NCBI GenBank assembly: GCA_027326105.1
Contig: DAHWFB010000121.1
Span: forward strand, 1 to 35,055
Direction: 5' to 3'
Length of the DNA stretch: 35,055 nt
From: Acetobacteraceae bacterium
Lineage (GTDB): Bacteria > Pseudomonadota > Alphaproteobacteria > Acetobacterales > Acetobacteraceae
Part shown: positions 14,394-22,908 of the stretch, in pieces
Layout: each line of letters opens with the position of its first letter
Numbering within the stretch: the stretch's first letter is position 1
Notes under the pieces: generated by a model
What the model saw: only the letters and a program-made list of their open reading frames with translations
Databases searched by the model: none
What the model was told of the DNA's origin: nothing
Position numbers and translations under genes: made by a program

Positions 14394-16895
14394 TCAGGCC
14401 CCGGCGGGTTCCAGGATGGAGCCCTGGCCGAGCTTCGTCCCGGCCGGGTCGACCGCAGCGGCGCCGTGTTGTTCGTGCCAGGCCGCGAACGCCGCCACCG
14501 GCAGGGCCGGAGCCATCAGATATCCCTGGAAGCGGTGGCAGCCGATGGTGGCGAGCAGCGCCATCTGGCCCGCCTGCTCGACTCCCTCGGCGGTGATGAC
14601 GATGCCGAGCCGGCGCGCGATGCCGACGAGGCCGGAGACGATCGCCTGGTGCGCCGCGTTGGTCTCGATATCGCGGATGAAGTCGCGGTCGATCTTGATG
14701 ATGTCGATCTTGATGATGTCGGGGGAGAGCCGGCTGAGATAGGGCAGGGCGGTGTGGCCGGCGCCGAAATCGTCGAACGCCACCCGCACCCCGAGCCGCG
14801 CGCAGGCCGCCAGCACCTCCCGCGCCCGCGCCATCTCGGCGAGCGGGGCGGATTCGGTGATCTCGATCTCGAACCCGGCGCTGCTGGCGGCGGGGTGGGC
14901 GGACAGAGCGGCATCGAGATCGCCGATGAAGCGCGGGTCGAGCAGGTGGGTCGGGCTGATGTTCACCGCCAGCGCGATGTTGAGCCCCGTCCGCCGCCAC
15001 GCTCCCGCCTGGGCCAGCGCCGCTTCCATCACGAAGCAGCCGACGTCGCGGGCGAGTTCGGGGTGGTCGAGCGCGGCGGCGAAGCGCTCCGGCCCGATCA
15101 CCCCCTCCGCGGAGTCGTCCAGGCGCAACAGCGCCTCGGCCCCGATCAGCCGCCCGCAACGCTCCACCACCGGCTGGAAATGCAGCAGCAGGCGGCCCCC
15201 GGCGAGGGCGTGGGCGAGGCGGCGGCGCATCTCCTGCGCGACCCGCGCCGGCGCATCGAGCTCGGCCGAATGCAGCCGCCAGCGCCCCGCCCCTTCGGCC
15301 TTGGCGGCGAGCAGCGCGAGGTCGGCGTGGCGCAACACGGTGCCGGCCTCGCCGCCGTCGAGCGGAGCCAGGGTGAGACCGAGGGACGCGGAAATCTCCA
15401 CCCGCTCGCCGCCGATCGCGAACGGAGCGTCGAGCGCCGCCAGCAGCCCCTCCACCCGCAGTCGGGCCGCCTCCCCGTCGGTGAGGCCGGCCAGCACCAG
15501 CCCGAATTCGTCTCCGCCCAGCCGGGCCAGCATGTCACCGGGGGTGAGCGCCGCGGATAGCCGCTCCCCCACCGCGCGCAACAGCAGATCTCCGGCCTGG
15601 TGGCCGAGCCGGTCGTTCACCGGCTTGAAGCGGTCGAGATCGAGCAGCCCTACGCCACTCAGCCGCCCGGCCCGTGCATCGTTCCCGAGGGTGCGGGCGA
15701 GATGGTCGGCGAAGGCGCGGCGGTTGGGCAGGTCGGTGAGCTCGTCGGCCGCCGCGAGCCGCGCGAGCCGCACCTGCTCGGCGGCCATCCGCGCGCGAAG
15801 GTCGAGGCTGTCGAGCCCATGGCCGAGCAGTTCGGCGAGCCGGGCGAGGAAGCCCAGCGTCTCCTGGTCGAACACGCCGGTCTCCGGTGCGGTGAGCCCG
15901 AGCAGGCCCCACAGCCGCCCGCCCCGGAACACCGGCGCCGCCGCCGCCGCGCGCCAGCGGTAGCGGAGGATGAAGGCGCGGAACGGCGCCAGCAGCGGGT
16001 CGGCGAGATGGTCGTTGTTGAAGCAGATCCGCCGCGCCCGCCAGGCCCGTCCCGCGAGCGCCTGCCCGCCCGGGTGGGCGGGGTCGACCGAAAGCCGCAG
16101 CGCCTGCATCGGCTGCGCCCCGGCGCCGGAGGTGCGCACCAGGCGGACCTCGCCGGCCGCATCCGGCACGCCGATCCAGGCGGCGTGGAAGCGGGTTCCG
16201 CGCACCAGCAGCCGGCACAGCCGCTCGCATAGTTCGTCCTCGGCCCTGGCCCGCACCACCACCTCGCCGGCCCGCAGGAGGGCGCGGTAGAGGCATTGGG
16301 CCGCTGCCTGGCGCGCCTCTGCGCGCAGCCGGGCGACGGTTGCACCGAGCGCGCTCGCGACGTGACGCAGCAGATCGCTGGGCGCCATCCCGGCGGCGTC
16401 CGCGCGGTAGCCCGCCAGCACGGCGGCCATTTCCGGCCCCGCGCGCACCGGCAGCACCGCGAGCCCCCGCCACTGCCGGGTCCAGCCGTGCCGGTGGAAC
16501 CGCGGCGCCAGCGCCGCGAGCGCGGCGCCGGAGAGCACCGCCATCTTCCCCTCGAGCCACGCCCGCGCGGCGGGACCGAGCCCTTCCTCGCCTTCGGCGT
16601 GGAGCGAGAGGCGGGAGATGTCGAAGCCGGGATCGAGCCCGGCCTGGGCGAGTGCCAGGAAGCGGCCGGCGGCGTCGGGCCGGCCGATCCACACCGAATC
16701 GAACAGCCGTTCGCGGACCAGCAGGGTGGTGGCGGCGGCGAGGAAGCCGCCCTCCTCGCGGGCATCGAGCGCCAGCGCGTCGAGCGCGAGCACGGGGGCG
16801 ACCGCGAGGGCGGCCAGCCCGTCCGGCTGGAGCGGGTCGGGCCAGGACGGGCGGCGTTCCCGGTCCTCGTCTGCGGAGGTCGGCGGCAGCGGCAT
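14394..16895 (-). CDS. Dual GAF-GGDEF-EAL cyclic-di-GMP protein
   Basis: An 833-aa protein from ATG 16895 (a GTG at 16934 is an alternative start without clear RBS). Two GAF-like sensory regions precede (~40-200 and ~210-375). The diguanylate cyclase motif GGDEF is intact (460-464), but the upstream product-inhibition RxxD site reads TPGD. EAL is at 587-589 (GAEALLR), with NISPTHLLDP, EITESA and DDFGAGH present. In the 'KID' strand the pentapeptide IIKID is duplicated (727-736) by a 15-bp tandem repeat, so phosphodiesterase activity may be altered. Divergent from the RTX-like surface protein with CtrA-like boxes between. It is the first clearly host gene to the right of the prophage. Confidence 0.9.
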   Translation of the reverse strand: MPLPPTSADEDRERRPSWPDPLQPDGLAALAVAPVLALDALALDAREEGGFLAAATTLLVRERLFDSVWIGRPDAAGRFLALAQAGLDPGFDISRLSLHAEGEEGLGPAARAWLEGKMAVLSGAALAALAPRFHRHGWTRQWRGLAVLPVRAGPEMAAVLAGYRADAAGMAPSDLLRHVASALGATVARLRAEARQAAAQCLYRALLRAGEVVVRARAEDELCERLCRLLVRGTRFHAAWIGVPDAAGEVRLVRTSGAGAQPMQALRLSVDPAHPGGQALAGRAWRARRICFNNDHLADPLLAPFRAFILRYRWRAAAAAPVFRGGRLWGLLGLTAPETGVFDQETLGFLARLAELLGHGLDSLDLRARMAAEQVRLARLAAADELTDLPNRRAFADHLARTLGNDARAGRLSGVGLLDLDRFKPVNDRLGHQAGDLLLRAVGERLSAALTPGDMLARLGGDEFGLVLAGLTDGEAARLRVEGLLAALDAPFAIGGERVEISASLGLTLAPLDGGEAGTVLRHADLALLAAKAEGAGRWRLHSAELDAPARVAQEMRRRLAHALAGGRLLLHFQPVVERCGRLIGAEALLRLDDSAEGVIGPERFAAALDHPELARDVGCFVMEAALAQAGAWRRTGLNIALAVNISPTHLLDPRFIGDLDAALSAHPAASSAGFEIEITESAPLAEMARAREVLAACARLGVRVAFDDFGAGHTALPYLSRLSPDIIKIDIIKIDRDFIRDIETNAAHQAIVSGLVGIARRLGIVITAEGVEQAGQMALLATIGCHRFQGYLMAPALPVAAFAAWHEQHGAAAVDPAGTKLGQGSILEPAGA
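14688..14717. repeat. 15-bp tandem duplication in the EAL domain
   Basis: GTCGATCTTGATGAT occurs twice back-to-back (14688-14702, 14703-14717), followed by GTC. In frame it encodes IIKID twice in the catalytic-lysine strand. Perfect identity over all 15 bases points to recent slippage or duplication, or a maintained insertion. Confidence 0.9.
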
Positions 16896-17162
16896 GGGGC
16901 GTGATCTCGCGCTTCGGTCCCGCGGCGGGAGCACAGGTTCCGGGGAATTCCTTACCAGCAGATGAACAGGCTCAGGCCGCCGGCCCGGCCCGGCCCCCGC
17001 GCCAGGCGCGCGCCCGGTTAACGGGAGGTTACCAGAGGGCCAACAATCGTGGCAAAAATGAGAAACTTCGCACGCAATTCAGTAAATCCTTGCCAAACCG
17101 GAGCCCGACCGTTAGGAAGCGGTTAACGTCCACGGACTGGTCGGAGCGGGGGTGTTGAGGCG
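16896..17162. promoter_or_regulatory. Divergent intergenic region with two CtrA-like boxes
   Basis: This region is clearly more AT-rich than its surroundings. Two sites match TTAA-N7-TTAA: TTAA-CGGGAGG-TTAC (17018-17032) and TTAG-GAAGCGG-TTAA(C) (17112-17127). The 9-mer CGGTTAACG occurs in both (17015-17023 and 17120-17128), exactly 105 bp apart. Site 2 lies about 35 bases before the RTX gene's ATG. CtrA is the alphaproteobacterial response regulator known to use this motif. Binding is inferred. Confidence 0.5.
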
Positions 17163-18473
17163 ATGGCGATTGTTACAGTTTCCGGTGGTATCGGTCTTTC
17201 GGCCTATCAAATCCAGTTCGGTGCAGACGCAAACCCGGTGCTGGCGCAGACCCTGCTGAACGTCGTCACCGGCGCCATCACCGGCGGAACCAGCCATGTC
17301 TATAATTTCGATCCGGCCGGCGGTGGCGTGGTTCCGACCCCCACCGGAACCGGCAATACGCTGGAACTGAACGCTTCCTCGTCCTCCACCGTTCCCTTCA
17401 CCGTGCCCGGCGGCTACACCACGGTGGTGGATGGTGCGCCCACCAACACCGCCCTGCCCGGCAACAACACCACCGGCGTCGGCCAGCCCGAGACCATCAA
17501 CGGCGGCGGCCTCGCCAATCTCCTGCTGGTCGCGTACGGTGACCTCACGTTCTCCGGTGCCGGAACCGCCGATACCATCATGGCCGGCGGCGGGGCCAAC
17601 TCGATCAGCGGCCTCCTCGGCGGCTACGTCCAGACCGGGGACGGCAACGACACCATCTCCGTCCTCACCGGCGCGAACACCGTCATCTCCGGCGGCGGCA
17701 TCGACTTGATCCGGACCTTCTCCGGCACCAACCGCCTCACCATCGGCCCCGGCGGCACCGCGTTCCAGTCCGGAGTCGATACCATCGTCGCCGGTGGTGC
17801 CAATGATACCATCACCGTCCGCAACACCGACGCGGTGGTCTTTGCCGGCTCGGGGACCATCAATTTCGCCGGCGGGAGCGGTTCGGAATCGGTCTACGGC
17901 AGCACCAACTCCACCACCATGAGTGGTGGCACCGGCTCGCTCTTCGCCAACGGCGGGACACAGGGCAACAACCACATCATCGCCGGCGACAAGTTCTCCA
18001 TCATCAACGGCGGCGGCAACGGGGACGTGCTCAGCGCCGCCGGCTCCGCCGGGGACTGGATCGCGGCGGCCGGCGGCAACGAAACGCTCACCGGCGGCAC
18101 CTCCACCGGCAAGAACTATTTGTGGGCCGGCTCCGGCAGCGATTCCATCGGCGGCGGCCTCGGCGAGGACACCATCTACGCCAGCACCGGCAACGCCACC
18201 ATGACCGGCGGCTCCGGCACCGGTTCCAACTACTTCGTCTTCTTCAACGGCCAGGCCGGCGGTTCGGACATCATCGCCAACTTCCGCCCCGGCCTCGACC
18301 AGGTCGATCTCGTCGGCTACGGCGCCTCCCAGATCGCGGTCGCGGTCGGCAACCAGCAGCAGGTCTCCACCCCGCTCGGCGGCGGCACCCAGGTCATCCT
18401 CTCCGACAATACCCACATCACCTTCATCGGCCTCACCAGCGTCAGTTCGAGCAACTTCGTCACCAACGTCTGA
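17163..18473 (+). CDS. RTX-like beta-roll repeat protein, probably type I secreted
   Basis: A 436-aa, strongly acidic and Gly/Asn/Thr/Ser-rich protein with almost no Cys and no N-terminal signal peptide. Degenerate nonapeptide calcium-binding repeats (GGxGxDxux type) are visible as TGDGNDTISVLTGANT (~155), AGSGSDSIGGGLGEDTI (~325) and related copies from ~135 to ~370. The C-terminal part (GGSDIIANFRPGLDQVDLVG, then ITFIGLTSVSSSNFV) is the usual ending of type I secretion (RTX) substrates. No type I secretion genes are adjacent. Likely a surface or biofilm matrix protein; target unknown. Start has GAGG four bases before ATG. Divergent from the c-di-GMP gene, so joint control is plausible. Confidence 0.75.
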   Translation: MAIVTVSGGIGLSAYQIQFGADANPVLAQTLLNVVTGAITGGTSHVYNFDPAGGGVVPTPTGTGNTLELNASSSSTVPFTVPGGYTTVVDGAPTNTALPGNNTTGVGQPETINGGGLANLLLVAYGDLTFSGAGTADTIMAGGGANSISGLLGGYVQTGDGNDTISVLTGANTVISGGGIDLIRTFSGTNRLTIGPGGTAFQSGVDTIVAGGANDTITVRNTDAVVFAGSGTINFAGGSGSESVYGSTNSTTMSGGTGSLFANGGTQGNNHIIAGDKFSIINGGGNGDVLSAAGSAGDWIAAAGGNETLTGGTSTGKNYLWAGSGSDSIGGGLGEDTIYASTGNATMTGGSGTGSNYFVFFNGQAGGSDIIANFRPGLDQVDLVGYGASQIAVAVGNQQQVSTPLGGGTQVILSDNTHITFIGLTSVSSSNFVTNV

Positions 18474-18497
18474 CCGACCCGCTCCGCCGCCGGCACG

Positions 18498-18525
18498 GCG
18501 CCCGCCCCCGTCCGCGGGTGGGCGC
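18498..18525 (+). terminator. Hairpin after the RTX-like gene
   Basis: Ten-bp stem GCGCCCGCCC/GGGTGGGCGC (one G-T wobble) with an 8-base loop, 25 bases after the stop. No T-tract follows, so it may be a processing or weak termination structure. Confidence 0.35.
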
Positions 18526-18588
18526 TTGCCGGCAGCCGCACCGGCACCGCCCCTGGCGCGGGCCAGCGGTTGTGTGCATACTCCCATC

Positions 18589-19995
18589 ATGGAAACGTCC
18601 AACGGGCGGCAGAAAGCCGCTACCCGCCGCGAGCATGACAGCCTCGGCGAAGTCGATGTCCCGGCCAACGCCTACTGGGGCGTGCAGACCGCGCGCGCGA
18701 TCACCAATTTCCCCATCTCGGGCATCCCCATCTCCCACCACCCGCCCTTCATCATGGCGCTCGCCATGGTCAAGAAGGCCGCCGCCCGCGCCAATGTCGG
18801 CGAAGGCAAGCTCGATCTCGACCGCGGCGAAATCATCGGTGCCGTCGCCGAGGAGATCATCGGCGGCCAGTGGCACGACCAGTTCCCCGTCGATGTGATG
18901 CAGGGCGGCGCCGGCACCTCGGCCAACATGAACATGAACGAGGTGATCGCCAACCGCGGCCTCGAGCGCATGGGCCACCCCCGCGGCGCCTACCACCACC
19001 TCCACCCCAACGACCACGTCAACCTCTCCCAGTCCACCAACGACGTCTATCCCACCGCCGTCCGCCTCAGCGTGCTGCTCTCCCAGGTCGCCCTCGGTGA
19101 AGCGCTCGACCGGCTGGCCGCCACTTGCGAGGCCAAGGAGACGGAGTTCGCCGCCGTGGTGAAGCTCGGCCGCACCGAAATGCAGGACGCGGTGCCGATG
19201 ACGCTGGGCCAGGAGTTCGGCGCCTTCGCCGCCACCATCCGCGAGGACATCTCCCGCCTCGCCGAGGCCTCCACCCTGCTGCGCGAGGTCAACCTCGGCG
19301 GCACCGCCATCGGCACCCGCATCAACGCCGAATCCAGCTACGGTCCCCGCGCCATCGCCGAACTGCGTGAAATCTCGGGCTTCCCCCTGGTCCAGTCCGC
19401 CAACCTCATCGAGGCCTCGTGGGACATGGGCGGCTTCGTCATGTTCTCCGCCGTGCTCAAGCGCGTCGCGGTGAAACTCTCCAAGATCGCCAACGACCTC
19501 CGCCTGCTCTCCTCGGGTCCGCGCGGCGGCTTCGGCGAAATCGCCCTGCCCGCCCGCCAGCCCGGCTCCTCCATCATGCCCGGCAAGGTCAATCCGGTGA
19601 TCCCGGAGATGGTGAGCCTGGTCGCCTACCAGGTGGTCGGGCACGACCTCGCCATCACCATGGCGGCCGAGGCCGGACAGCTCCAGCTCAACGCCTTCGA
19701 ACCGCTGATCGCCCACAACACCCTCGATTCGCTCTCGCTGCTGCGCAACGCGGTGGAGGTCTTCGCCGATCTCTGCATCAAGGGCATCGCCGCGCGGCCG
19801 GAGAACTGCCTGCGCCACCTCGAAGCCAGCACCGCGACCGTCACTGCGCTCGCCCCCCACATCGGCTACGAGCGTGCCGCCGCCATCGCCAAGGAGGCGC
19901 TCGCCACCAACCGCCTGGTGCGCGAGGTCGCCGCCCTCCGCCTGCCCGACCTCGACATCGAAACCATCCTCGACCCCGCCCGCCTGACCGGTTGA
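18589..19995 (+). CDS. aspA: Aspartate ammonia-lyase (aspartase)
   Basis: A 468-aa lyase interconverting L-aspartate with fumarate and ammonia, cytosolic homotetramer. ATG 18589 starts METSNGRQKA; 21 extra upstream codons in frame lack RBS and are not used. The SS-loop signature GSSIMPGKVNPVIPEM (326-341) carries the catalytic Ser and the aspartase-type 'NPVIPE', not 'NPTQCE' of fumarase C. HPNDHVNLSQSTND and RTEMQDAVPMTLGQEF agree with aspartase. The length is near the family's ~470-480. It feeds fumarate to the TCA cycle or, when oxygen is low, to fumarate reduction. The FNR-type box after its stop belongs to the next operon. Confidence 0.88.
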   Translation: METSNGRQKAATRREHDSLGEVDVPANAYWGVQTARAITNFPISGIPISHHPPFIMALAMVKKAAARANVGEGKLDLDRGEIIGAVAEEIIGGQWHDQFPVDVMQGGAGTSANMNMNEVIANRGLERMGHPRGAYHHLHPNDHVNLSQSTNDVYPTAVRLSVLLSQVALGEALDRLAATCEAKETEFAAVVKLGRTEMQDAVPMTLGQEFGAFAATIREDISRLAEASTLLREVNLGGTAIGTRINAESSYGPRAIAELREISGFPLVQSANLIEASWDMGGFVMFSAVLKRVAVKLSKIANDLRLLSSGPRGGFGEIALPARQPGSSIMPGKVNPVIPEMVSLVAYQVVGHDLAITMAAEAGQLQLNAFEPLIAHNTLDSLSLLRNAVEVFADLCIKGIAARPENCLRHLEASTATVTALAPHIGYERAAAIAKEALATNRLVREVAALRLPDLDIETILDPARLTG

Positions 19996-20040
19996 TCCCG
20001 ATCAATCGCTTTCGTCGCCGGCTGGGCTAGTCCTGCCCTC
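19992..20040 (+). promoter_or_regulatory. FNR/ANR-type box and class II promoter for the exporter operon
   Basis: TTGAT-CCCG-ATCAA (19992-20005) is a perfect TTGAT-N4-ATCAA palindrome, overlapping the aspA stop codon. If centred at -41.5, transcription starts near 20040 and the -10 would be 20028-20033, which reads TAGTCC. That is where activated FNR-class promoters put it. The operon starts at 20091. In alphaproteobacteria the site could be read by FnrL, ANR or FixK. Confidence 0.6.
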
Positions 20041-20090
20041 CAGACCCGCGCCGGGACGCTCGGCCGAGGGCCCGACAGGACAGCCCAGCC

Positions 20091-21140
20091 ATGGCGAAGC
20101 GGCGATTTCTGCTCCCGATGATCGTGCTACTCGCCGCGCTCGCCGCCGGCGGCGCCTGGCTCTACGCACGCCGCCCCGGCAGCGCGGTGGCGGCGGGCCT
20201 CACCCTCTACGGGAACGTGGACATCCGCGAGCTCCAGCTCGCCTTCGACGACAGCGGCCGCATCACCCGCGTGCTGGTGCCGGAGGGCGCGCGGGTGCGG
20301 CGTGGGCAGCTGCTCGCCACGCTGGACCCGGTCCGCTACGCGGCGGCGCTCGCCCAGGCGCGTGGGCAGATGGAGAACCAGCGCCAGGTGGTGGCCGCGC
20401 TCATCGCCGGCTCCCGACCGGAGCAGATCGCCCAGGCCAGGGCGGCGATGAAAGCGCTCGCCGCAACCTGGCGCAACGATCTCGTCAATTACCGTCGCGC
20501 CGTGGCGCTCGCCGCCACCGGGGCCGGCACCATCCAGCAGCGCGACAACGCGCTCGAAGCCTTCCAGACCGCACTGCAACAATACGAGGCCGCCCGCCAG
20601 GCCTACATCCTGGCGGTGAAGGGCCCGCGTGCCGAGGACATCGCCGCCGCCCGCGGCGCCTACCAGGCCGCGGTCGCCGCGGTCGCCCTCGCCGAAATCG
20701 CCTTCCGTGACACCCGCCTGCGCGCGCCCGCGGCGGGCGTGGTGGAGGGTCGCATCCTCGAGCCGGGCGACATGGCGAGCCCCGCGACGCCGGTCTATAC
20801 GCTCGCGCTGCCCAGCCCGCTCTGGGTCCGCGCCTATGTGCCGGAGGCGGATCTCGGCCGCGTCCGCCCCGGCGAGCCTGCCACCGTCACCACCGATAGT
20901 TTCCCCGGCCGCCGCTACCACGGCTGGATCGGCTACGTTGCACCGACCGCCGAATTCACCCCCAAGACAGTGCAAACCCCGCAACTGCGCACCGCGCTGG
21001 TCTATCAGATGCGCGTCTATGTCTGCGACGCGAAGGGCGAATTGCGGCTCGGCATGCCGGCGACCGTCCATCTCGCCGCCGTGTCCAGGCCGGGCGCGCC
21101 CCCTCCCGGCTGCCTGCCGCGCCATGCCGCCCATCCTTGA
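20091..21140 (+). CDS. HlyD/YbhG-type periplasmic adaptor of an ABC exporter
   Basis: A 349-aa membrane-fusion protein. Residues 1-25 (MAKRRFLLPMIVLLAALAAG) form an N-terminal membrane anchor; a lipoyl/barrel-sandwich half follows (YGNVDIRELQLAFDDSGRIT), then a coiled hairpin (~80-190, LIAGSRPEQIAQARAAMKAL) and a second lipoyl half (DTRLRAPAAGVVEGRILEPG), ending in a beta-barrel. Links the inner-membrane ABC complex to an outer-membrane channel. It overlaps the ATPase gene by 17 bases. Order adaptor-ATPase-two permeases equals E. coli ybhGFSR. Substrate not determinable; drug or toxic-compound efflux is the usual idea for the family. Confidence 0.85.
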   Translation: MAKRRFLLPMIVLLAALAAGGAWLYARRPGSAVAAGLTLYGNVDIRELQLAFDDSGRITRVLVPEGARVRRGQLLATLDPVRYAAALAQARGQMENQRQVVAALIAGSRPEQIAQARAAMKALAATWRNDLVNYRRAVALAATGAGTIQQRDNALEAFQTALQQYEAARQAYILAVKGPRAEDIAAARGAYQAAVAAVALAEIAFRDTRLRAPAAGVVEGRILEPGDMASPATPVYTLALPSPLWVRAYVPEADLGRVRPGEPATVTTDSFPGRRYHGWIGYVAPTAEFTPKTVQTPQLRTALVYQMRVYVCDAKGELRLGMPATVHLAAVSRPGAPPPGCLPRHAAHP

Positions 21141-22908
21141 GCACGCGACCCCGCCCACCGATCCGCCCGCGGTGCGGATCGAGGGGCTCCGGCGCAGCTT
21201 CCGCGCCGGAAAGCGCGAGGTGGTGGCACTCGCCGCCATCACCGCCACCGCCGCGCGCGGCGCGGTGACCGGGCTCATCGGGCCCGACGGCGCCGGCAAG
21301 ACCACCCTGATGCGGCTGATCGCCGGCCTCCTGCGCCCTGACGCGGGGCGGATCGCGGTGCTCGGCGTCGACGTCGCCCGCGACCCGCTCGCGGTGCAGG
21401 GCCGCATCGGCTACATGCCCCAGCGCTTCGGCCTCTACGAGGATCTCACCGTCGCCGAGAACCTCGACCTCTACGCCGACCTCCAGGGCGTGCCGGTGCC
21501 GGCGCGGCCCACCCGCTACGGCGAACTGCTGCACATGACCGGCCTCGCCCCCTTCACCTCCCGCATGGCCGGGCGGCTTTCGGGCGGGATGAAGCAGAAG
21601 CTCGGCCTCGCCTGCACCCTCGTCCAACCCCCCGAACTCCTGCTGCTCGACGAGCCGACGGTGGGCGTCGATCCGCTCTCGCGGCGCGAACTCTGGCAGA
21701 TCATCGACCATCTCACCCGTGACGCGCGCATGAGCGTGCTGTTCAGCACCGCCTATCTCGATGAGGCCGAGCGCTGCTCCGCCGTCCTGCTGCTGCACGA
21801 GGGCCGCCTGCTCGGCGCCGGTCCGCCGGGCGAATTTTCCGCCGCCATGGCCGGACGCTGCTTCCTCGCCACCGCCTCGCTCGGGCGGCGGCCGCTGCAA
21901 GCCCGCCTCGCGGCCGCGCCCGGGGTGATCGACGCGCTGGTCGAGGGCCGCGGTGTGCGCCTGGTGACCGCCGCCGCCCCGCCCGCAGCACTCGGCGCCG
22001 ATCTCCCCGGCTTCCGAATGATCCCGATTCCGCCCCGCTTCGAGGACGGTTTCGTCGCCCGCCTGCGTGCCGAGCGCGCCGAGCGCGCGGCAGTCCCGAC
22101 CGGGCCGCCATCGGGCTCCGGCAAGCCGCCCCGCGCGGGTGGCGCGGCGGAAGAGGTCATCACCGTCTCCCGTCTCACCCGCCGCTTCGGCGCCTTCGTC
22201 GCCGTCGACGAGGTGAGCTTCACCGTCGCGCGGGGGGAGATTTTCGGCCTGCTCGGCGCCAACGGGGCCGGCAAATCGACCACCTTCCGCATGCTGTGCG
22301 GCCTGCTTCCGCCCACCTCCGGCAGCCTGCGCGTCGCCGGCTTCGATCTCCGCCGCGCCGCGGCTCCCGCCCGCGCCCGCATCGGCTACATGGCGCAAAA
22401 ATTCTCCCTCTATGGCGATCTCACGCTGGCGCAGAACCTCCGCTTCTTCGCCAGCGCCTACGGGCTCTCCGGCCCACGCGGGCGCGCGCGCATCCTGTGG
22501 GCGGAGACCGAATTCGCCCTCGGCCCCTACCGGGCAGCGACCGCGCGCGATCTTCCCCTGGGTTTCAAGCAGCGCCTGGCTCTGGCCTGCGCCCTGATGC
22601 ACGAGCCCGAGATCCTGTTCCTCGACGAGCCCACCTCCGGCGTCGATCCCCTGGCGCGTCGGGAGTTCTGGACCCGGATCAACGCGCTCGCCGACGCCGG
22701 CGTGACCGTGCTGGTCACCACGCATTTCATGGAAGAGGCGGAATATTGCGACCGTCTCGTGATCATGGCCCAGGGCCGCGTGCTCGCCGCTGGCGCGCCG
22801 GCGGCCATCAAATCCCTGGCCGTCGGCGCAGCCACCCCCGACCCCACCATGGAGGAGGCCTTCATCGCCGTGATCGCCGCGGCCGAGGCGCGGGCGCGGG
22901 CGGCATGA
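21124..22908 (+). CDS. Double-NBD ABC exporter ATPase (YbhF-type)
   Basis: ATG 21124 (MPPILEH) gives 594 aa; the open frame extends far upstream inside the adaptor but that is shadow. NBD1: Walker A GPDGAGKTT (53-61), signature LSGGM (152-156), Walker B LLLLDE (172-177), but Ala210 where the switch His is expected (FSTAYLDEAE). NBD2: Walker A GANGAGKST (378-386), signature degenerate LPLGF (477-481), Walker B ILFLDE (497-502), His534 present (TTHFMEEAE). A linker of ~70 residues joins them. Thus one composite site keeps consensus and the other is degenerate. The start overlaps hlyD's end and the stop overlaps the permease start (ATGA). Confidence 0.9.
   Translation: MPPILEHATPPTDPPAVRIEGLRRSFRAGKREVVALAAITATAARGAVTGLIGPDGAGKTTLMRLIAGLLRPDAGRIAVLGVDVARDPLAVQGRIGYMPQRFGLYEDLTVAENLDLYADLQGVPVPARPTRYGELLHMTGLAPFTSRMAGRLSGGMKQKLGLACTLVQPPELLLLDEPTVGVDPLSRRELWQIIDHLTRDARMSVLFSTAYLDEAERCSAVLLLHEGRLLGAGPPGEFSAAMAGRCFLATASLGRRPLQARLAAAPGVIDALVEGRGVRLVTAAAPPAALGADLPGFRMIPIPPRFEDGFVARLRAERAERAAVPTGPPSGSGKPPRAGGAAEEVITVSRLTRRFGAFVAVDEVSFTVARGEIFGLLGANGAGKSTTFRMLCGLLPPTSGSLRVAGFDLRRAAAPARARIGYMAQKFSLYGDLTLAQNLRFFASAYGLSGPRGRARILWAETEFALGPYRAATARDLPLGFKQRLALACALMHEPEILFLDEPTSGVDPLARREFWTRINALADAGVTVLVTTHFMEEAEYCDRLVIMAQGRVLAAGAPAAIKSLAVGAATPDPTMEEAFIAVIAAAEARARAA

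Noticed and set aside
18589-19995. Fumarase C annotation
   Set aside because: SS-loop reads NPVIPE as in aspartase, not NPTQCE as in fumarase; RTEMQDAVPMTLGQEF is also aspartase-type.
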